Shown: positions 34,914-43,124 of the stretch, piece by piece | Numbering within the stretch: the stretch's first letter is position 1 | How the letters are laid out: each line of letters begins with the position of its first letter | Source of the DNA: Clostridium fallax | Lineage (GTDB): Bacteria > Bacillota > Clostridia > Clostridiales > Clostridiaceae | NCBI RefSeq assembly: GCF_900129365.1 | Contig: NZ_FQVM01000004.1 | Coordinates: 89,286-153,285, forward strand | Reading direction: 5' to 3' | Length of the DNA stretch: 64,000 nucleotides | The notes under the pieces: generated by a model | What the model was told of the DNA's origin: nothing | Seen by the model: the letters and a program-made list of their open reading frames with translations, nothing else | Database searches by the model: none | Translations under genes and position numbers: made by a program

Positions 34914-36698
34914 GTGATTTACGGCAATATAGATGGAATAAAAAATAGTATTTTAAAGGAATTAGATAAGTTATATGAAGTAAAAATTCCAAAGTATACT
35001 ATTTGTACAGAAGAAATAATAGATACAATTTCAAGAATTTCAATGTCTTTAGAAAGAGAAGTAAGTGTTGGAATAGACAGAAAAGGTAAGGTGGTTTCTG
35101 TAGCTATTGGAGATAGTACTAGTGTAGAGATGCCTCTTATTGATATAAATGAGAAAAAGTTATCTGGCGTTAGAATAATACATACCCATCCTAATGGAAA
35201 TTCAAGATTATCTGCATTAGATATTTCTGCTTTAATTAAATTAAAGTTAGATGCAATTATGGCTATTGGACTTACAGAAGAAGGAATAAAAGATGTAACT
35301 CTTGGATTTTGCTATGTAGAAAATGAAAAACTTGTGTGGGAAGAAGCTAGAAATTTACCTTTAGATAAAGCTTTAGAATACAATATTTTAGATAAAATTC
35401 TCTTTATAGAAGAATTAATAAAAAATAATAACGTAGAGGAAGATAAAGGAGAAAAAGCAATACTTGTAGGTTGTGATAGTGAAGAAAGCTTAAAGGAACT
35501 TAAAGAGCTTGCAGAGGCTTGTGATATTCCTGTATTAGAGGAAATATTCCAAAATAGAAATAAAATAGATTCTGCTTTTTATATAGGTAAAGGAAAAGTA
35601 GAAGAAATTTCAATGATAAAGCAGGCAATGAGAGCAAATCTAATAATATTTGATGATGAATTATCAGGATCTCAAGTTAGAAATTTAGAAGAGGCTATAG
35701 GAGCTAAAGTTATAGATAGAACCACATTAATATTAGAAATATTTGCAAGAAGAGCAAAGGCAAGAGAAGCAAAGATACAAGTAGAACTTGCTCAATTAAA
35801 ATATAGACTTTCAAGACTAACAGGTCTTGGAACAGTGTTATCAAGAACCGGTGGTGGAATTGGAACAAGAGGACCTGGGGAAAAGAAATTAGAAACAGAT
35901 AGAAGACATATAAAAGAAAGAATATATGATCTTACAGATGAGCTTAAAAAAATAAAGAAAAATAGAGAAGTTCAAAGAGAAAAAAGAACAAAACAAAGTA
36001 TTCCTCAAGTTTCATTAGTAGGATATACTAATGCAGGAAAATCTACTTTAAGAAATGCTCTTTGTGATCTTAGAGCATCTAAAGAAAATATGGGAAAAGA
36101 AAAGGTTTTTGAAGCTAATATGCTTTTTGCAACTTTAGATACAACAACTAGAGCGATAAATCTTTTAGATAACAGAACTATAACTTTAACAGATACTGTA
36201 GGTTTTGTAAGAAAACTTCCTCATGAACTTGTAGAGGCTTTTAAATCCACTTTAGAAGAGGTAATTTATTCAGATTTATTATGTCATGTAGTAGATGCAT
36301 CTTCTCCTTATGTAAGAGAGCAAATAAAAGCTGTAGAAGAGGTTCTAACGGAACTTGGCTCAGAGGATAAAAGTAAAGTATTAATTTTAAATAAAATAGA
36401 TTTAGCTAATGTAGAAGATTTAGAAAAACTTAAAGAAGAAAATAATAAATATAATATAGTAGAAGTTTCTGCAAAGAATTCTATAAATTTAGATGGACTT
36501 TTAAAGGTAATCGGAGAAGAAATTCCAAATACATTAAAAACTATAGAATTTTTAATTCCATATAGTGATCAACAAATAGTTGCTTATCTTCATAGAAATG
36601 GAAAAGTTTTAGAAGAGGATTATAAAGATAATGGGACTTATATAAAAGCAGATGTAGATGAAGAAGTATATAATAAATGCAAAAATTTTGAAATTTAA
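34914..36698 (+). CDS. hflX: HflX-type ribosome-associated GTPase with JAMM-like N-terminal region
   Basis: 594-residue protein. The C-terminal ~400 residues are HflX, a GTPase that splits stalled or hibernating ribosomes: GTP-binding N-domain near 195-280 (ILVGCDSEE, AFYIGKGKVEEI), RGPGEKKLETDRR, then G domain with Walker A GYTNAGKST near 371, DTVGFVRKLPHELVEAF and NKIDL. The first ~190 residues are an extra domain containing H90-T-H92-P then S100-x2-D103, the H-x-H-x7-S-x2-D metal-binding pattern of JAMM peptidases; E47 or E49 could be the catalytic Glu. I chose GTG at 34914, after AGAGGTGATT, over the GTG at 34905 that overlaps that site. No neighbours in operon; a terminator follows. Confidence 0.88.
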   Translation: MIYGNIDGIKNSILKELDKLYEVKIPKYTICTEEIIDTISRISMSLEREVSVGIDRKGKVVSVAIGDSTSVEMPLIDINEKKLSGVRIIHTHPNGNSRLSALDISALIKLKLDAIMAIGLTEEGIKDVTLGFCYVENEKLVWEEARNLPLDKALEYNILDKILFIEELIKNNNVEEDKGEKAILVGCDSEESLKELKELAEACDIPVLEEIFQNRNKIDSAFYIGKGKVEEISMIKQAMRANLIIFDDELSGSQVRNLEEAIGAKVIDRTTLILEIFARRAKAREAKIQVELAQLKYRLSRLTGLGTVLSRTGGGIGTRGPGEKKLETDRRHIKERIYDLTDELKKIKKNREVQREKRTKQSIPQVSLVGYTNAGKSTLRNALCDLRASKENMGKEKVFEANMLFATLDTTTRAINLLDNRTITLTDTVGFVRKLPHELVEAFKSTLEEVIYSDLLCHVVDASSPYVREQIKAVEEVLTELGSEDKSKVLILNKIDLANVEDLEKLKEENNKYNIVEVSAKNSINLDGLLKVIGEEIPNTLKTIEFLIPYSDQQIVAYLHRNGKVLEEDYKDNGTYIKADVDEEVYNKCKNFEI

Positions 36699-36752
36699 AG
36701 ATAAATTTAATGTATAAATAAAAAAGACTTTATTATATAAAAGAATTTATAG

Positions 36753-36795
36753 AGATTAGGAGTTTATTTAAATAACTCTTAATCTTTATTTTTTA
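36753..36795 (+). terminator. Terminator after hflX
   Basis: AGATTAGGAGTT pairs with AACTCTTAATCT (one mismatch), followed by T-rich sequence. Confidence 0.75.
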
Positions 36796-36989
36796 TTATT
36801 ATAAATAGCTTATTATACTTAATTTAAACATATGAAATTAAAAAATCAATTTTTTAAAGGAATAGTAAAATTTTTTTTATAAATATAATTATATTGTAAA
36901 ATTTAAAATTACCATAATAATCTATGATGAGATTTTAAGGTATAACTATTTTATAAAATCATAAAATATCATCATGGAGGAATTTACTT

Positions 36990-37208
36990 ATGGAAAGAAT
37001 ATGTTTGATATGTAATAGTATGGTTTCAGAAAATATTAATTGCCCTAATTGTGAAGAAAAAATGACTGATTTAGGTAGAATACAAGAGTTTAGAGATGCT
37101 TATGGTAATGCAGAAGAGATTGAAGAAAATGAAAAATGTATTCATTATTTTCAATGTCCTATATGTAAAACATATAAAAAAGTACTAGGTGATTATGTTT
37201 ACATGTAA
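36990..37208 (+). CDS. Small cysteine-rich zinc-binding protein, 72 residues
   Basis: Two zinc-knuckle pairs at the start, CLICN and CPNCEE (about 5-23), and a third pair CPICKTYKK near 57, with one lone Cys (KCIHYFQC). This would fit one or two zinc sites. ATG start behind GGAGG. Function not known; similar small proteins in clostridia are uncharacterised. It lies just upstream of the nucleotidyltransferase gene, in the same direction, about 70 bases apart. Confidence 0.6.
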   Translation: MERICLICNSMVSENINCPNCEEKMTDLGRIQEFRDAYGNAEEIEENEKCIHYFQCPICKTYKKVLGDYVYM

Positions 37209-37279
37209 AACTTAGGATTTTATAAATTAAAAGAGTGTATTATAATTTAATTTATATAAGATAATTGGGGGGATTTAAT

Positions 37280-38185
37280 TTGGAAAATTTAATAGTTAGA
37301 TATCAGCAGGAATTTAATAAAATTTGTGAACATCTTAGAAATTTTGAAAAAGTTAGAGCGGCAACAGTATTTGGAAGTATGGTTACAGGAGATATTTGGG
37401 AGGAATCTGATATAGATATGATTCTTGTATTAGATGAAGACTTTAAAGAAATTAGAAATATATATTCACAAAACAATAAAGTTCCTATTCATATTAAATT
37501 AATTTCAAAGAAGAATTTTTTAAATTTCCAAGAAAATAATAATATTGGTGGTGCACTTCATAAAGACATGAAAGCATCAAGACTTATATTTTCTAAGGAT
37601 TTAGATGTAACAGATAAGTTTAATCATTTAAGATATTTTATAAATGCAGATGAAAAGGTATGGAGTTTAGTTTATTTAAGTGCTCTTTTAAAGGATATTA
37701 AGGTATGTAGAAAATATTTGGTTAATGATGGAAGATATACTTCTTTTAATGTAGCTGTAAGATGTGCTGAAAGTTTTTCTAAATTATTCGTAAATAATAA
37801 GGGATATATGGTAAGTAAAGATGCCTTAGCAGTGGCTGTAAATTTAGATGATCAATGGAGAGAACTTGTAGAGAACCTTTTCTTTGGAAACTCTAATAAA
37901 GAAGAATCTATAAAAGCAGTATTAAGCTTTATAGAAAGATATTTAAGTTTAAATATTGAAAAAAGCTGCAAGTTACTTTTAGATATTTTAAAGGAAAAAA
38001 ATGATTTTATAAGCTCAGAAGAGCTAAAAAATATTAATATATTTAAAGGTCATAAAATATCTATGGAGGATATTTTAGAAAAGCTTTATGAAAAAGAAAT
38101 AATTAAAAGAGCTCAAAGAGATTTTCTGAATATTAAAGGAGTAAATACCCTTAAAGAAAATGTATATTCTTATAAATGGATTTAA
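37280..38185 (+). CDS. Nucleotidyltransferase-domain protein
   Basis: 301-residue protein whose N-terminal part has the minimal nucleotidyltransferase motif, FGSMVTGDIWEESDIDM near residues 28-45, with GS, the two acidic metal-binding residues (SDIDM) and the next strand ILVLDED. The remaining ~210 residues are helical and end in a winged-helix-like segment (SMEDILEKLYEKEIIKRAQRD). It lacks an adjacent HEPN partner, so it is not a classic MNT/HEPN toxin-antitoxin pair. TTG start at 37280 behind the run of six Gs. The MocR regulator starts six bases after its stop, so they are co-transcribed. Confidence 0.75.
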   Translation: MENLIVRYQQEFNKICEHLRNFEKVRAATVFGSMVTGDIWEESDIDMILVLDEDFKEIRNIYSQNNKVPIHIKLISKKNFLNFQENNNIGGALHKDMKASRLIFSKDLDVTDKFNHLRYFINADEKVWSLVYLSALLKDIKVCRKYLVNDGRYTSFNVAVRCAESFSKLFVNNKGYMVSKDALAVAVNLDDQWRELVENLFFGNSNKEESIKAVLSFIERYLSLNIEKSCKLLLDILKEKNDFISSEELKNINIFKGHKISMEDILEKLYEKEIIKRAQRDFLNIKGVNTLKENVYSYKWI

Positions 38186-38191
38186 TTAAAA

Positions 38192-39613
38192 ATGGATAAG
38201 TATAAGTTAATTTTTAATGAAGAGGAGCCTAAATATATTCAGTTAAAATCTCATATAAAAAATTTAATAGATAATAATGAAATTAAAGATGGTGAGAAAT
38301 TACCTTCAATAAGGGCTTTAAGTAATTTTTTAGGTGTTAACAAAGTTACTGTGATAAATGGATATAAAAAACTTCAGGAGGAAGGGTATGCAACTCAAAT
38401 AATGGGGAGTGGTACTTACGGAAAAAAGAAGGAAGTTTACAAAGGATTTAGAAAAAGATATTCTAATGAAATAAAAAAAATATTCAATAGTGGATTTAAA
38501 GGGATTATAGATTTTTCTGGAGAGACTGCATTAAGTAGTTTTTTCCCTGTAAATGAACTTAAAAAGGTTTTAAATGAAGTTTTAGATAGGGATGGTTCAA
38601 AGGCTTTAGTTTACCAAGAAGCTTTAGGATATTATAAATTAAGACAAGCTATAAATGATAAATTTTGGGGGAATAAACAAAAAGAAGATAATATATTAAT
38701 AGTTTCAGGAGCACAACAGGGGATAGATATAGCATCAAAAGCTTTAATAAATATAAATGATAATGTAATAATAGAAAAGCCAACATATAGTGGAGCATTG
38801 TCTGTTTTTAAATGGAGAAGAGCTAATGTATTTGAAGTTAATATGGAAAGTGATGGCGTAGATATAAATTCCTTTGAAAAAATTTTAAAAAAACATAGAA
38901 TTAAATGTTTTTATGCTATGAGCTATTTTCAAAATCCTACAGGTATAAGCTACTCTTTAGAAAAGAAAAAAAGGATATTAGACCTTGCTGAAAAATATGA
39001 TTTTTATATAATAGAAGATGATTACTTATCAGAACTTATATACGATAAATCTATAGAATATATTACTTTTAAAGAGTTAGATGAATTTGATAGAGTTATA
39101 TATATAAAGAGTTTTTCTAAGATATTTTTGCCAGGAATAAGATTAGGATATATTATATGTCCAGAGGTGTTTTTAGAATCCTTTCAAAATTTTAAGGTTA
39201 ATACAGATATTGCAACTTCAAGTTTGATGCAAAGAGCTTTAGAAAAATATATAGAAAATGGCTTTTGGCAAGAGTATATAAAATATTTAAACTTAGAATA
39301 TAGAAAAAGATATTTATTTATAAAAAATATTTTAGATGAGGATTTTAAAGATGTTATAACCTATAATGACCCTAAAGGTGGTCTTAATTTCTTTTTAAAT
39401 ATAAATAGTAATATAAATATAACATCTTTAGAACTATTTGATATATTAAAAGAAAGGAAAATTTTAATAACTCCAGGAGTATTATTTTATAAAAATAGTG
39501 AATGTGGATATAAAAATTTTAGGATAGGTTTTTCCGAAACTGAAAAAGAAGATATAAAAAAAGGTATGGATATTATAAAAAATATTCTTATAGAAAGAGG
39601 GGATAATAGGTAA
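38192..39613 (+). CDS. MocR/PdxR-type transcriptional regulator with aminotransferase domain
   Basis: 473-residue fusion of an N-terminal GntR winged helix (about 13-80: IRALSNFLGVNKVTVINGYKKLQEEGY) to a class I aminotransferase-like domain (about 105-470) that binds PLP. The PLP lysine is in KSFSKIFLPGIRLGYI, near residue 312. ATG start at 38192 with a weak site, translationally coupled to the upstream nucleotidyltransferase. Known members control vitamin B6 or GABA metabolism; the target here is not apparent since no pdx genes adjoin. Its stop overlaps the yigZ-type start by one base. Confidence 0.88.
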   Translation: MDKYKLIFNEEEPKYIQLKSHIKNLIDNNEIKDGEKLPSIRALSNFLGVNKVTVINGYKKLQEEGYATQIMGSGTYGKKKEVYKGFRKRYSNEIKKIFNSGFKGIIDFSGETALSSFFPVNELKKVLNEVLDRDGSKALVYQEALGYYKLRQAINDKFWGNKQKEDNILIVSGAQQGIDIASKALININDNVIIEKPTYSGALSVFKWRRANVFEVNMESDGVDINSFEKILKKHRIKCFYAMSYFQNPTGISYSLEKKKRILDLAEKYDFYIIEDDYLSELIYDKSIEYITFKELDEFDRVIYIKSFSKIFLPGIRLGYIICPEVFLESFQNFKVNTDIATSSLMQRALEKYIENGFWQEYIKYLNLEYRKRYLFIKNILDEDFKDVITYNDPKGGLNFFLNINSNINITSLELFDILKERKILITPGVLFYKNSECGYKNFRIGFSETEKEDIKKGMDIIKNILIERGDNR

Positions 39614-40266
39614 TGGCTTATTTAACGGTAAAAAATAAGGCTTTTGATAAATTTGAAGAAAAAAAATCAGAGTTTATAGGATATATAAAAAGAGTAACTA
39701 CAGAAGATGAAGCAAAAGAATTTGTAAGTGAAATAAAAAATAAACATAAAGATGCAAGACATAATTGTTATGCTTATATAGTAGGTTCTAATATGGGTAT
39801 TCAAAGATATAGTGATGATGGAGAACCACAAGGTACAGCAGGTATACCTATATTAGAAGTTATAAAGAAAAGTGGATTAACAGATTGTGCTGTTGTTGTT
39901 ACTCGTTATTTTGGAGGAATTCTCTTAGGAACAGGTGGGCTAACTAGAGCATATACAAAAGGTGCTGCAGTAGCTATAAAAGCTGGAGGGATAGTTGAAA
40001 AAGTAGATGGACTAAAACTTACATTTAATTTAGACTATGATCTTTTAGGAAAAATTCAATATGTATGTGGACAAAATAATTGGCATATTGAAGATACAGA
40101 ATATACAGATAAAGTTAAGATACATATATTATGTGAAAAAGAGATTTGTGAAACTATAAAAGGGAAAATTATAGAAGCTACTAATGGTAAAATAGAAATT
40201 GAGGAAGATGAAGAAGGAATTTACTTTAAAGAAGAAAATAGGCTATTTAAGGATTTATCCCAATAG
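39613..40266 (+). CDS. YigZ/IMPACT family protein
   Basis: 217-residue soluble protein of the UPF0029/YigZ family. The N-terminal domain (about 1-125) has the IMPACT signature GDDGEPQGTAGIPIL-like SDDGEPQGTAGIP and the strand RYFGGILLGTGGL; the C-terminal ~75 residues form a ferredoxin-like EF-G-type fold. Related to eukaryotic IMPACT, a translational regulator, but bacterial function is uncharacterised. ATG start overlaps the MocR stop by one base (TAATG), so it is coupled. Confidence 0.85.
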   Translation: MAYLTVKNKAFDKFEEKKSEFIGYIKRVTTEDEAKEFVSEIKNKHKDARHNCYAYIVGSNMGIQRYSDDGEPQGTAGIPILEVIKKSGLTDCAVVVTRYFGGILLGTGGLTRAYTKGAAVAIKAGGIVEKVDGLKLTFNLDYDLLGKIQYVCGQNNWHIEDTEYTDKVKIHILCEKEICETIKGKIIEATNGKIEIEEDEEGIYFKEENRLFKDLSQ

Positions 40267-40357
40267 TTAAGTTGAACTAAATATTTATTCTATGATATAA
40301 TAACTTAGTATTTCAAGTAATTATAATATTTTTACATATATGTTAGGAGGAAGTCAA

Positions 40358-41122
40358 ATGTCAGGACATTCAAAATGGCATAATATACAAGCTAAAAAAG
40401 GAAAAGTTGATGCGAAAAGAGGTAAGATTTTCACTAAGATTGGAAAAGAAATAGTTGTTGCTGTTAAAAATGGCGGTTCAAACCCAGAAAGCAATGCTAA
40501 ACTTAGAGATGTTATAGCAAAAGCTAAGGCAGCTAACATGCCAAATGATAATATTCAAAGAGCTATAAAAAAAGCGGCTGGAGAATTAAGTTCAGTAAAC
40601 TATGAAAAATTAAGTTCAGTAAACTATGAAACAATAGTTTATGAAGGATATGGTCCATCAGGAGTTGCTGTTATAGTTGAAACTCTTACAGATAATAAAA
40701 ACAGAACAGCAGGTAATGTAAGAAGTGCCTTCACAAAAGGTGGCGGAAATATGGGTACTTCAGGTTGTGTAGGATTCATGTTCCAAGAAAAAGGTGAAAT
40801 GGTTATAGAAAAAACTGATTCATTAGATGAAGATGAATTAATGATGATGGCTTTAGATGCAGGAGCAGAAGATTTTGCATCAGAAGATGAAGTTTACATA
40901 GTAACAACTACACCAGAAGATTTTGGTACAGTAAGAGAAGAACTTGAGAAAAATGGAATAGAATTCTTAGATGCATCAGTTAAGATGATACCAGATACTG
41001 AAACTGCAATCAATGAAGATGATGCTAAGAAGTTCCAAAAGATGCTAGACTTACTTGAGGATGATGATGATGTTCAAGAGGTTTACCATAATGCTGAATT
41101 CCCAGAAGGATGGGAAGAATAA
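40358..41122 (+). CDS. YebC/PmpR-family regulatory protein with internal 8-residue duplication
   Basis: 254-residue member of the YebC family (translation/transcription factor; the YebC/PmpR type helps polyproline translation in some bacteria). The N-terminus MSGHSKWHNIQAKKGK and the middle GYGPSGVAVIVE are family hallmarks. A 24-base tandem repeat (40584-40607, 40608-40631) duplicates the residues LSSVNYEK in frame, adding eight residues to the usual ~246. ATG at 40358 is supported by TAGGAGGAAGTC before it; the ATG at 40340 lies ahead of that site. The gene stands alone, with a promoter region of about 90 bases. Confidence 0.92.
   Translation: MSGHSKWHNIQAKKGKVDAKRGKIFTKIGKEIVVAVKNGGSNPESNAKLRDVIAKAKAANMPNDNIQRAIKKAAGELSSVNYEKLSSVNYETIVYEGYGPSGVAVIVETLTDNKNRTAGNVRSAFTKGGGNMGTSGCVGFMFQEKGEMVIEKTDSLDEDELMMMALDAGAEDFASEDEVYIVTTTPEDFGTVREELEKNGIEFLDASVKMIPDTETAINEDDAKKFQKMLDLLEDDDDVQEVYHNAEFPEGWEE
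40584..40631 (+). repeat. Perfect 24-bp tandem duplication inside yebC
   Basis: Two exact direct copies of a 24-base unit beginning AATTAAGTTCAGTAAACTA, in frame, encoding the 8-residue repeat LSSVNYEK. Confidence 0.95.
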
Positions 41123-41432
41123 TATTATTAAATACAGTAATAGACTAGTTTGATAAAGTTAAAGAAATAAAACTTAAAAACTAAATAGTTATGATATACA
41201 TCGATTAAGGTTTTTGCCGATGATATATGTTTAAGATATAAAGCACTTTTTTGTTTAATTCAAAGGAGTGCTTTTTTGTATGGATTTAAAATATATTTTA
41301 GAGATTAAAATAAAAAAGATACCTAATAAAATTGGATTATCTCAATATTTACTTAATTCTTTTAAATAATATATACTTTAAATTTAATATGTATTATTAT
41401 AGAAACAATACAATAAATAGGGGACAGTGGTT
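41123..41432. other. Intergenic region after yebC
   Basis: Contains an inverted repeat ATATACATCG / CGATGATATAT near 41191-41230, a terminator at 41240-41278, and a 29-codon frame from 41280 to 41369 without a trusted ribosome site. No gene is called here. Confidence 0.4.
41240..41278 (+). terminator. Terminator after yebC
   Basis: AAAGCACT pairs with AGTGCTTT, extended by G-T pairs, then six Ts. Confidence 0.75.
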
Positions 41433-42011
41433 ATGTATTTTAAAAAATTAATAGGAGAAAATCTATATTTATCACCAATAAATTTAGAGGATTGTAATAA
41501 ATATACCAAATGGCTTAATGATATGGAAGTTTCTATAGGATTAAATGCAGTAATTAAATTAATTGATGAAGATACAGAAATAATTTCACTAGAAAGACTC
41601 AAAAAAAGTGATTACAATTTTGCAATAATAGATTTAAAAGAAGATAAGTTATTAGTAAATACGAGTTTTGTTAAAATGGACTATATAAATAGAGTTGGAG
41701 AAGTAGGGATATTTATAGGTAATAAAAATTATTGGAATGGTGGATATGGATATGAAGCTCTTAGTCTACTTTTAGATTTTGGATTTAATATATTAAATTT
41801 AAATAATATTAATCTTAGGGTGTATTCTTACAATAATCATGCTATAAATTGTTATAAAAAAGTAGGATTTAAAGAATGTGGTAGACTAAGAGAAGGTAAA
41901 ATTATAGGTGGAGAGAAGTATGATGTAATATATATGGATATATTAGCTAGAGAATTCCAGTCTCCATATATAAAGAACATAATAAAGAGTAAAAGTGCAA
42001 AAATAAAATAA
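41433..42011 (+). CDS. GNAT N-acetyltransferase, RimJ/RimL-like
   Basis: 192-residue acyltransferase. Beta-strand VGIFIGNKNYWNGGYGYEAL contains the acetyl-CoA loop (N-x-G-G-Y-G-Y) near 100-108; the strand RVYSYNNHAINCYKKVGF is the typical GNAT end. ATG at 41433 follows AGGGGAC by about 10 bases; GTG at 41427 is too close to the site. Substrate unknown: ribosomal protein termini, polyamines or an antibiotic are possible. Ends near the convergent 220-residue gene with no strong terminator between them. Confidence 0.8.
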   Translation: MYFKKLIGENLYLSPINLEDCNKYTKWLNDMEVSIGLNAVIKLIDEDTEIISLERLKKSDYNFAIIDLKEDKLLVNTSFVKMDYINRVGEVGIFIGNKNYWNGGYGYEALSLLLDFGFNILNLNNINLRVYSYNNHAINCYKKVGFKECGRLREGKIIGGEKYDVIYMDILAREFQSPYIKNIIKSKSAKIK

Positions 42012-42034
42012 ATTATAAAATTAAAAAGGCTATG

Positions 42035-42697
42035 TTAAAAAAATCCTGAAATATATGGGCTATTTATAAAGATAATAGTATTATTATTTAATTTTAAGGC
42101 AATAATGTTATCTATCCTAAAAACAACTTCTCCTGTTACAAAGCCTAGATTATCTATAAAGGTAGATATAGTAACACCTTTATAGTCTTTTTTTATTAAA
42201 GTTTCAATTTTATTTGAAGAACCATTATCTATAGAATCTTCTTTATTTGGTTCTTTAGTTGGATTTTCTAAGGGCAATTTAAGTATTTTATTTTTTTCTT
42301 CTAACTTTTTTGTTTTCACAATATGATCTTTATTTTCCTTCTTTCTATATGAGTTTGTATCCGGAAGCAGATTAGTAAATTTAGATGAGTTTTTTTCCTT
42401 TTTTATATATTTTTTTAAAGGGCGGTTTCTTTTTGAAGTAACTATTTTAAATTCATTATTTTCTTTATCCTTTAAAAATTTATCTATATTAAAATCTTTA
42501 GAGCTTTGTAGAAGATTAATTTTTTTTGGTTTTTTATTTAAATTATCATTTGAAATAGAAGATTTATTTTTTGAAGAAGTAAATAAACTTATTATAAGTA
42601 AAATAAAAGTAAAGTTTAGTAAGTTTTTATCTATGTTTTTATATTTATTTTTTTCAATATAATCAATAAAGGCTAAAAAGAAAATAATATTTATCAT
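42035..42697 (-). CDS. Membrane protein with C-terminal Sm-like module
   Basis: 220-residue protein I cannot place in a named family. N-terminus: two short hydrophobic segments (about 1-13 and 26-38), then a Lys/Asn/Ser-rich linker of ~115 residues, then about 55 residues (166-220) of predicted beta-strands, DYKGVTISTFIDN, FVTGEVV, DNIIALKL, IIFINSPYISGFF. This module aligns with the whole of the 58-residue protein encoded just upstream (about 37% identity by eye). ATG start behind AAAGGAG. Probably anchored with the module outside or at the membrane face. The gene is leftward, after two other leftward small genes. Confidence 0.6.
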   Translation of the reverse strand: MINIIFFLAFIDYIEKNKYKNIDKNLLNFTFILLIISLFTSSKNKSSISNDNLNKKPKKINLLQSSKDFNIDKFLKDKENNEFKIVTSKRNRPLKKYIKKEKNSSKFTNLLPDTNSYRKKENKDHIVKTKKLEEKNKILKLPLENPTKEPNKEDSIDNGSSNKIETLIKKDYKGVTISTFIDNLGFVTGEVVFRIDNIIALKLNNNTIIFINSPYISGFF

Positions 42698-42764
42698 AGA
42701 AAAACTCCTTTATTAAAGGATATAATTTTATAGTTAAATTTATTTTAAATAGAAATTTATAAAA

Positions 42765-42796
42765 TTTCAGCATAGAACTTAAGTTCTATGCTGAAA
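42765..42796. terminator. Perfect 32-bp palindrome between the two Sm-like genes
   Basis: TTTCAGCATAGAACTT followed directly by its complement AAGTTCTATGCTGAAA. On the minus strand AT-rich bases with a short T-run (ATTTTATAAA) follow, so it may be a weak terminator or a control point between the 58- and 220-residue genes. Confidence 0.65.
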
Positions 42797-42856
42797 CTAT
42801 TAATTTATTTTAAATTTTTTTATTATCTTTTATAATTTGAACAAACTTTTTTATTT

Positions 42857-43033
42857 TTAGAAGAAGAATGCTATTAGATCAGCAGCTATATAAACTTTAT
42901 TTCCACCAGCTAATCTTAAACCTATAATGTTATTTTCTCCATCTATAACTTCACCAGTAATTAGAGCAGCTACTCCAGTTATACCTACAGTTATTGTGCT
43001 TCCTTTAAAATCTGTTACAATTAAATCAAACAT
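42857..43033 (-). CDS. Small 58-residue Sm-like module protein
   Basis: A complete small protein made of one beta-rich module, MFDLIVTDFKGSTITVGI then ALITGEVIDGENNIIGLRL and GGNKVYIAADLIAFFF. The spacing of K-G-x-x-I-x-V, T-G-E-V, N-I-I-x-L-x-L and Y-I resembles an Sm-like/CotB-type barrel; this is inference. ATG start behind AAGGAG. It is too short for the supplied frame list and would be missed by length filters. Homologous by eye to the last 55 residues of the next gene downstream. Confidence 0.65.
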   Translation of the reverse strand: MFDLIVTDFKGSTITVGITGVAALITGEVIDGENNIIGLRLAGGNKVYIAADLIAFFF

Positions 43034-43124
43034 ATTCGTAGTTCTCCTTTATATTTTTTATTTTCTATAAATTTTATTGAATTTAGAAATATATTTTAGC
43101 TTTAGTTTTATAATGTTTTATTAA

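Noticed and set aside
37280..38185. MNT/HEPN toxin-antitoxin pair
   Set aside because: The nucleotidyltransferase motif is present but no HEPN gene adjoins; the next gene is a MocR regulator.
40358..41122. yebC duplication as a frameshift or pseudogene
   Set aside because: The repeat is exactly 24 bases and preserves the frame; the rest of the protein is intact.
41280..41369. 29-codon frame after yebC, beginning MDLKYILEIKI
   Set aside because: Its ATG directly follows the T-run of a terminator and the only GGAG-like site is part of the terminator stem, so translation is doubtful.
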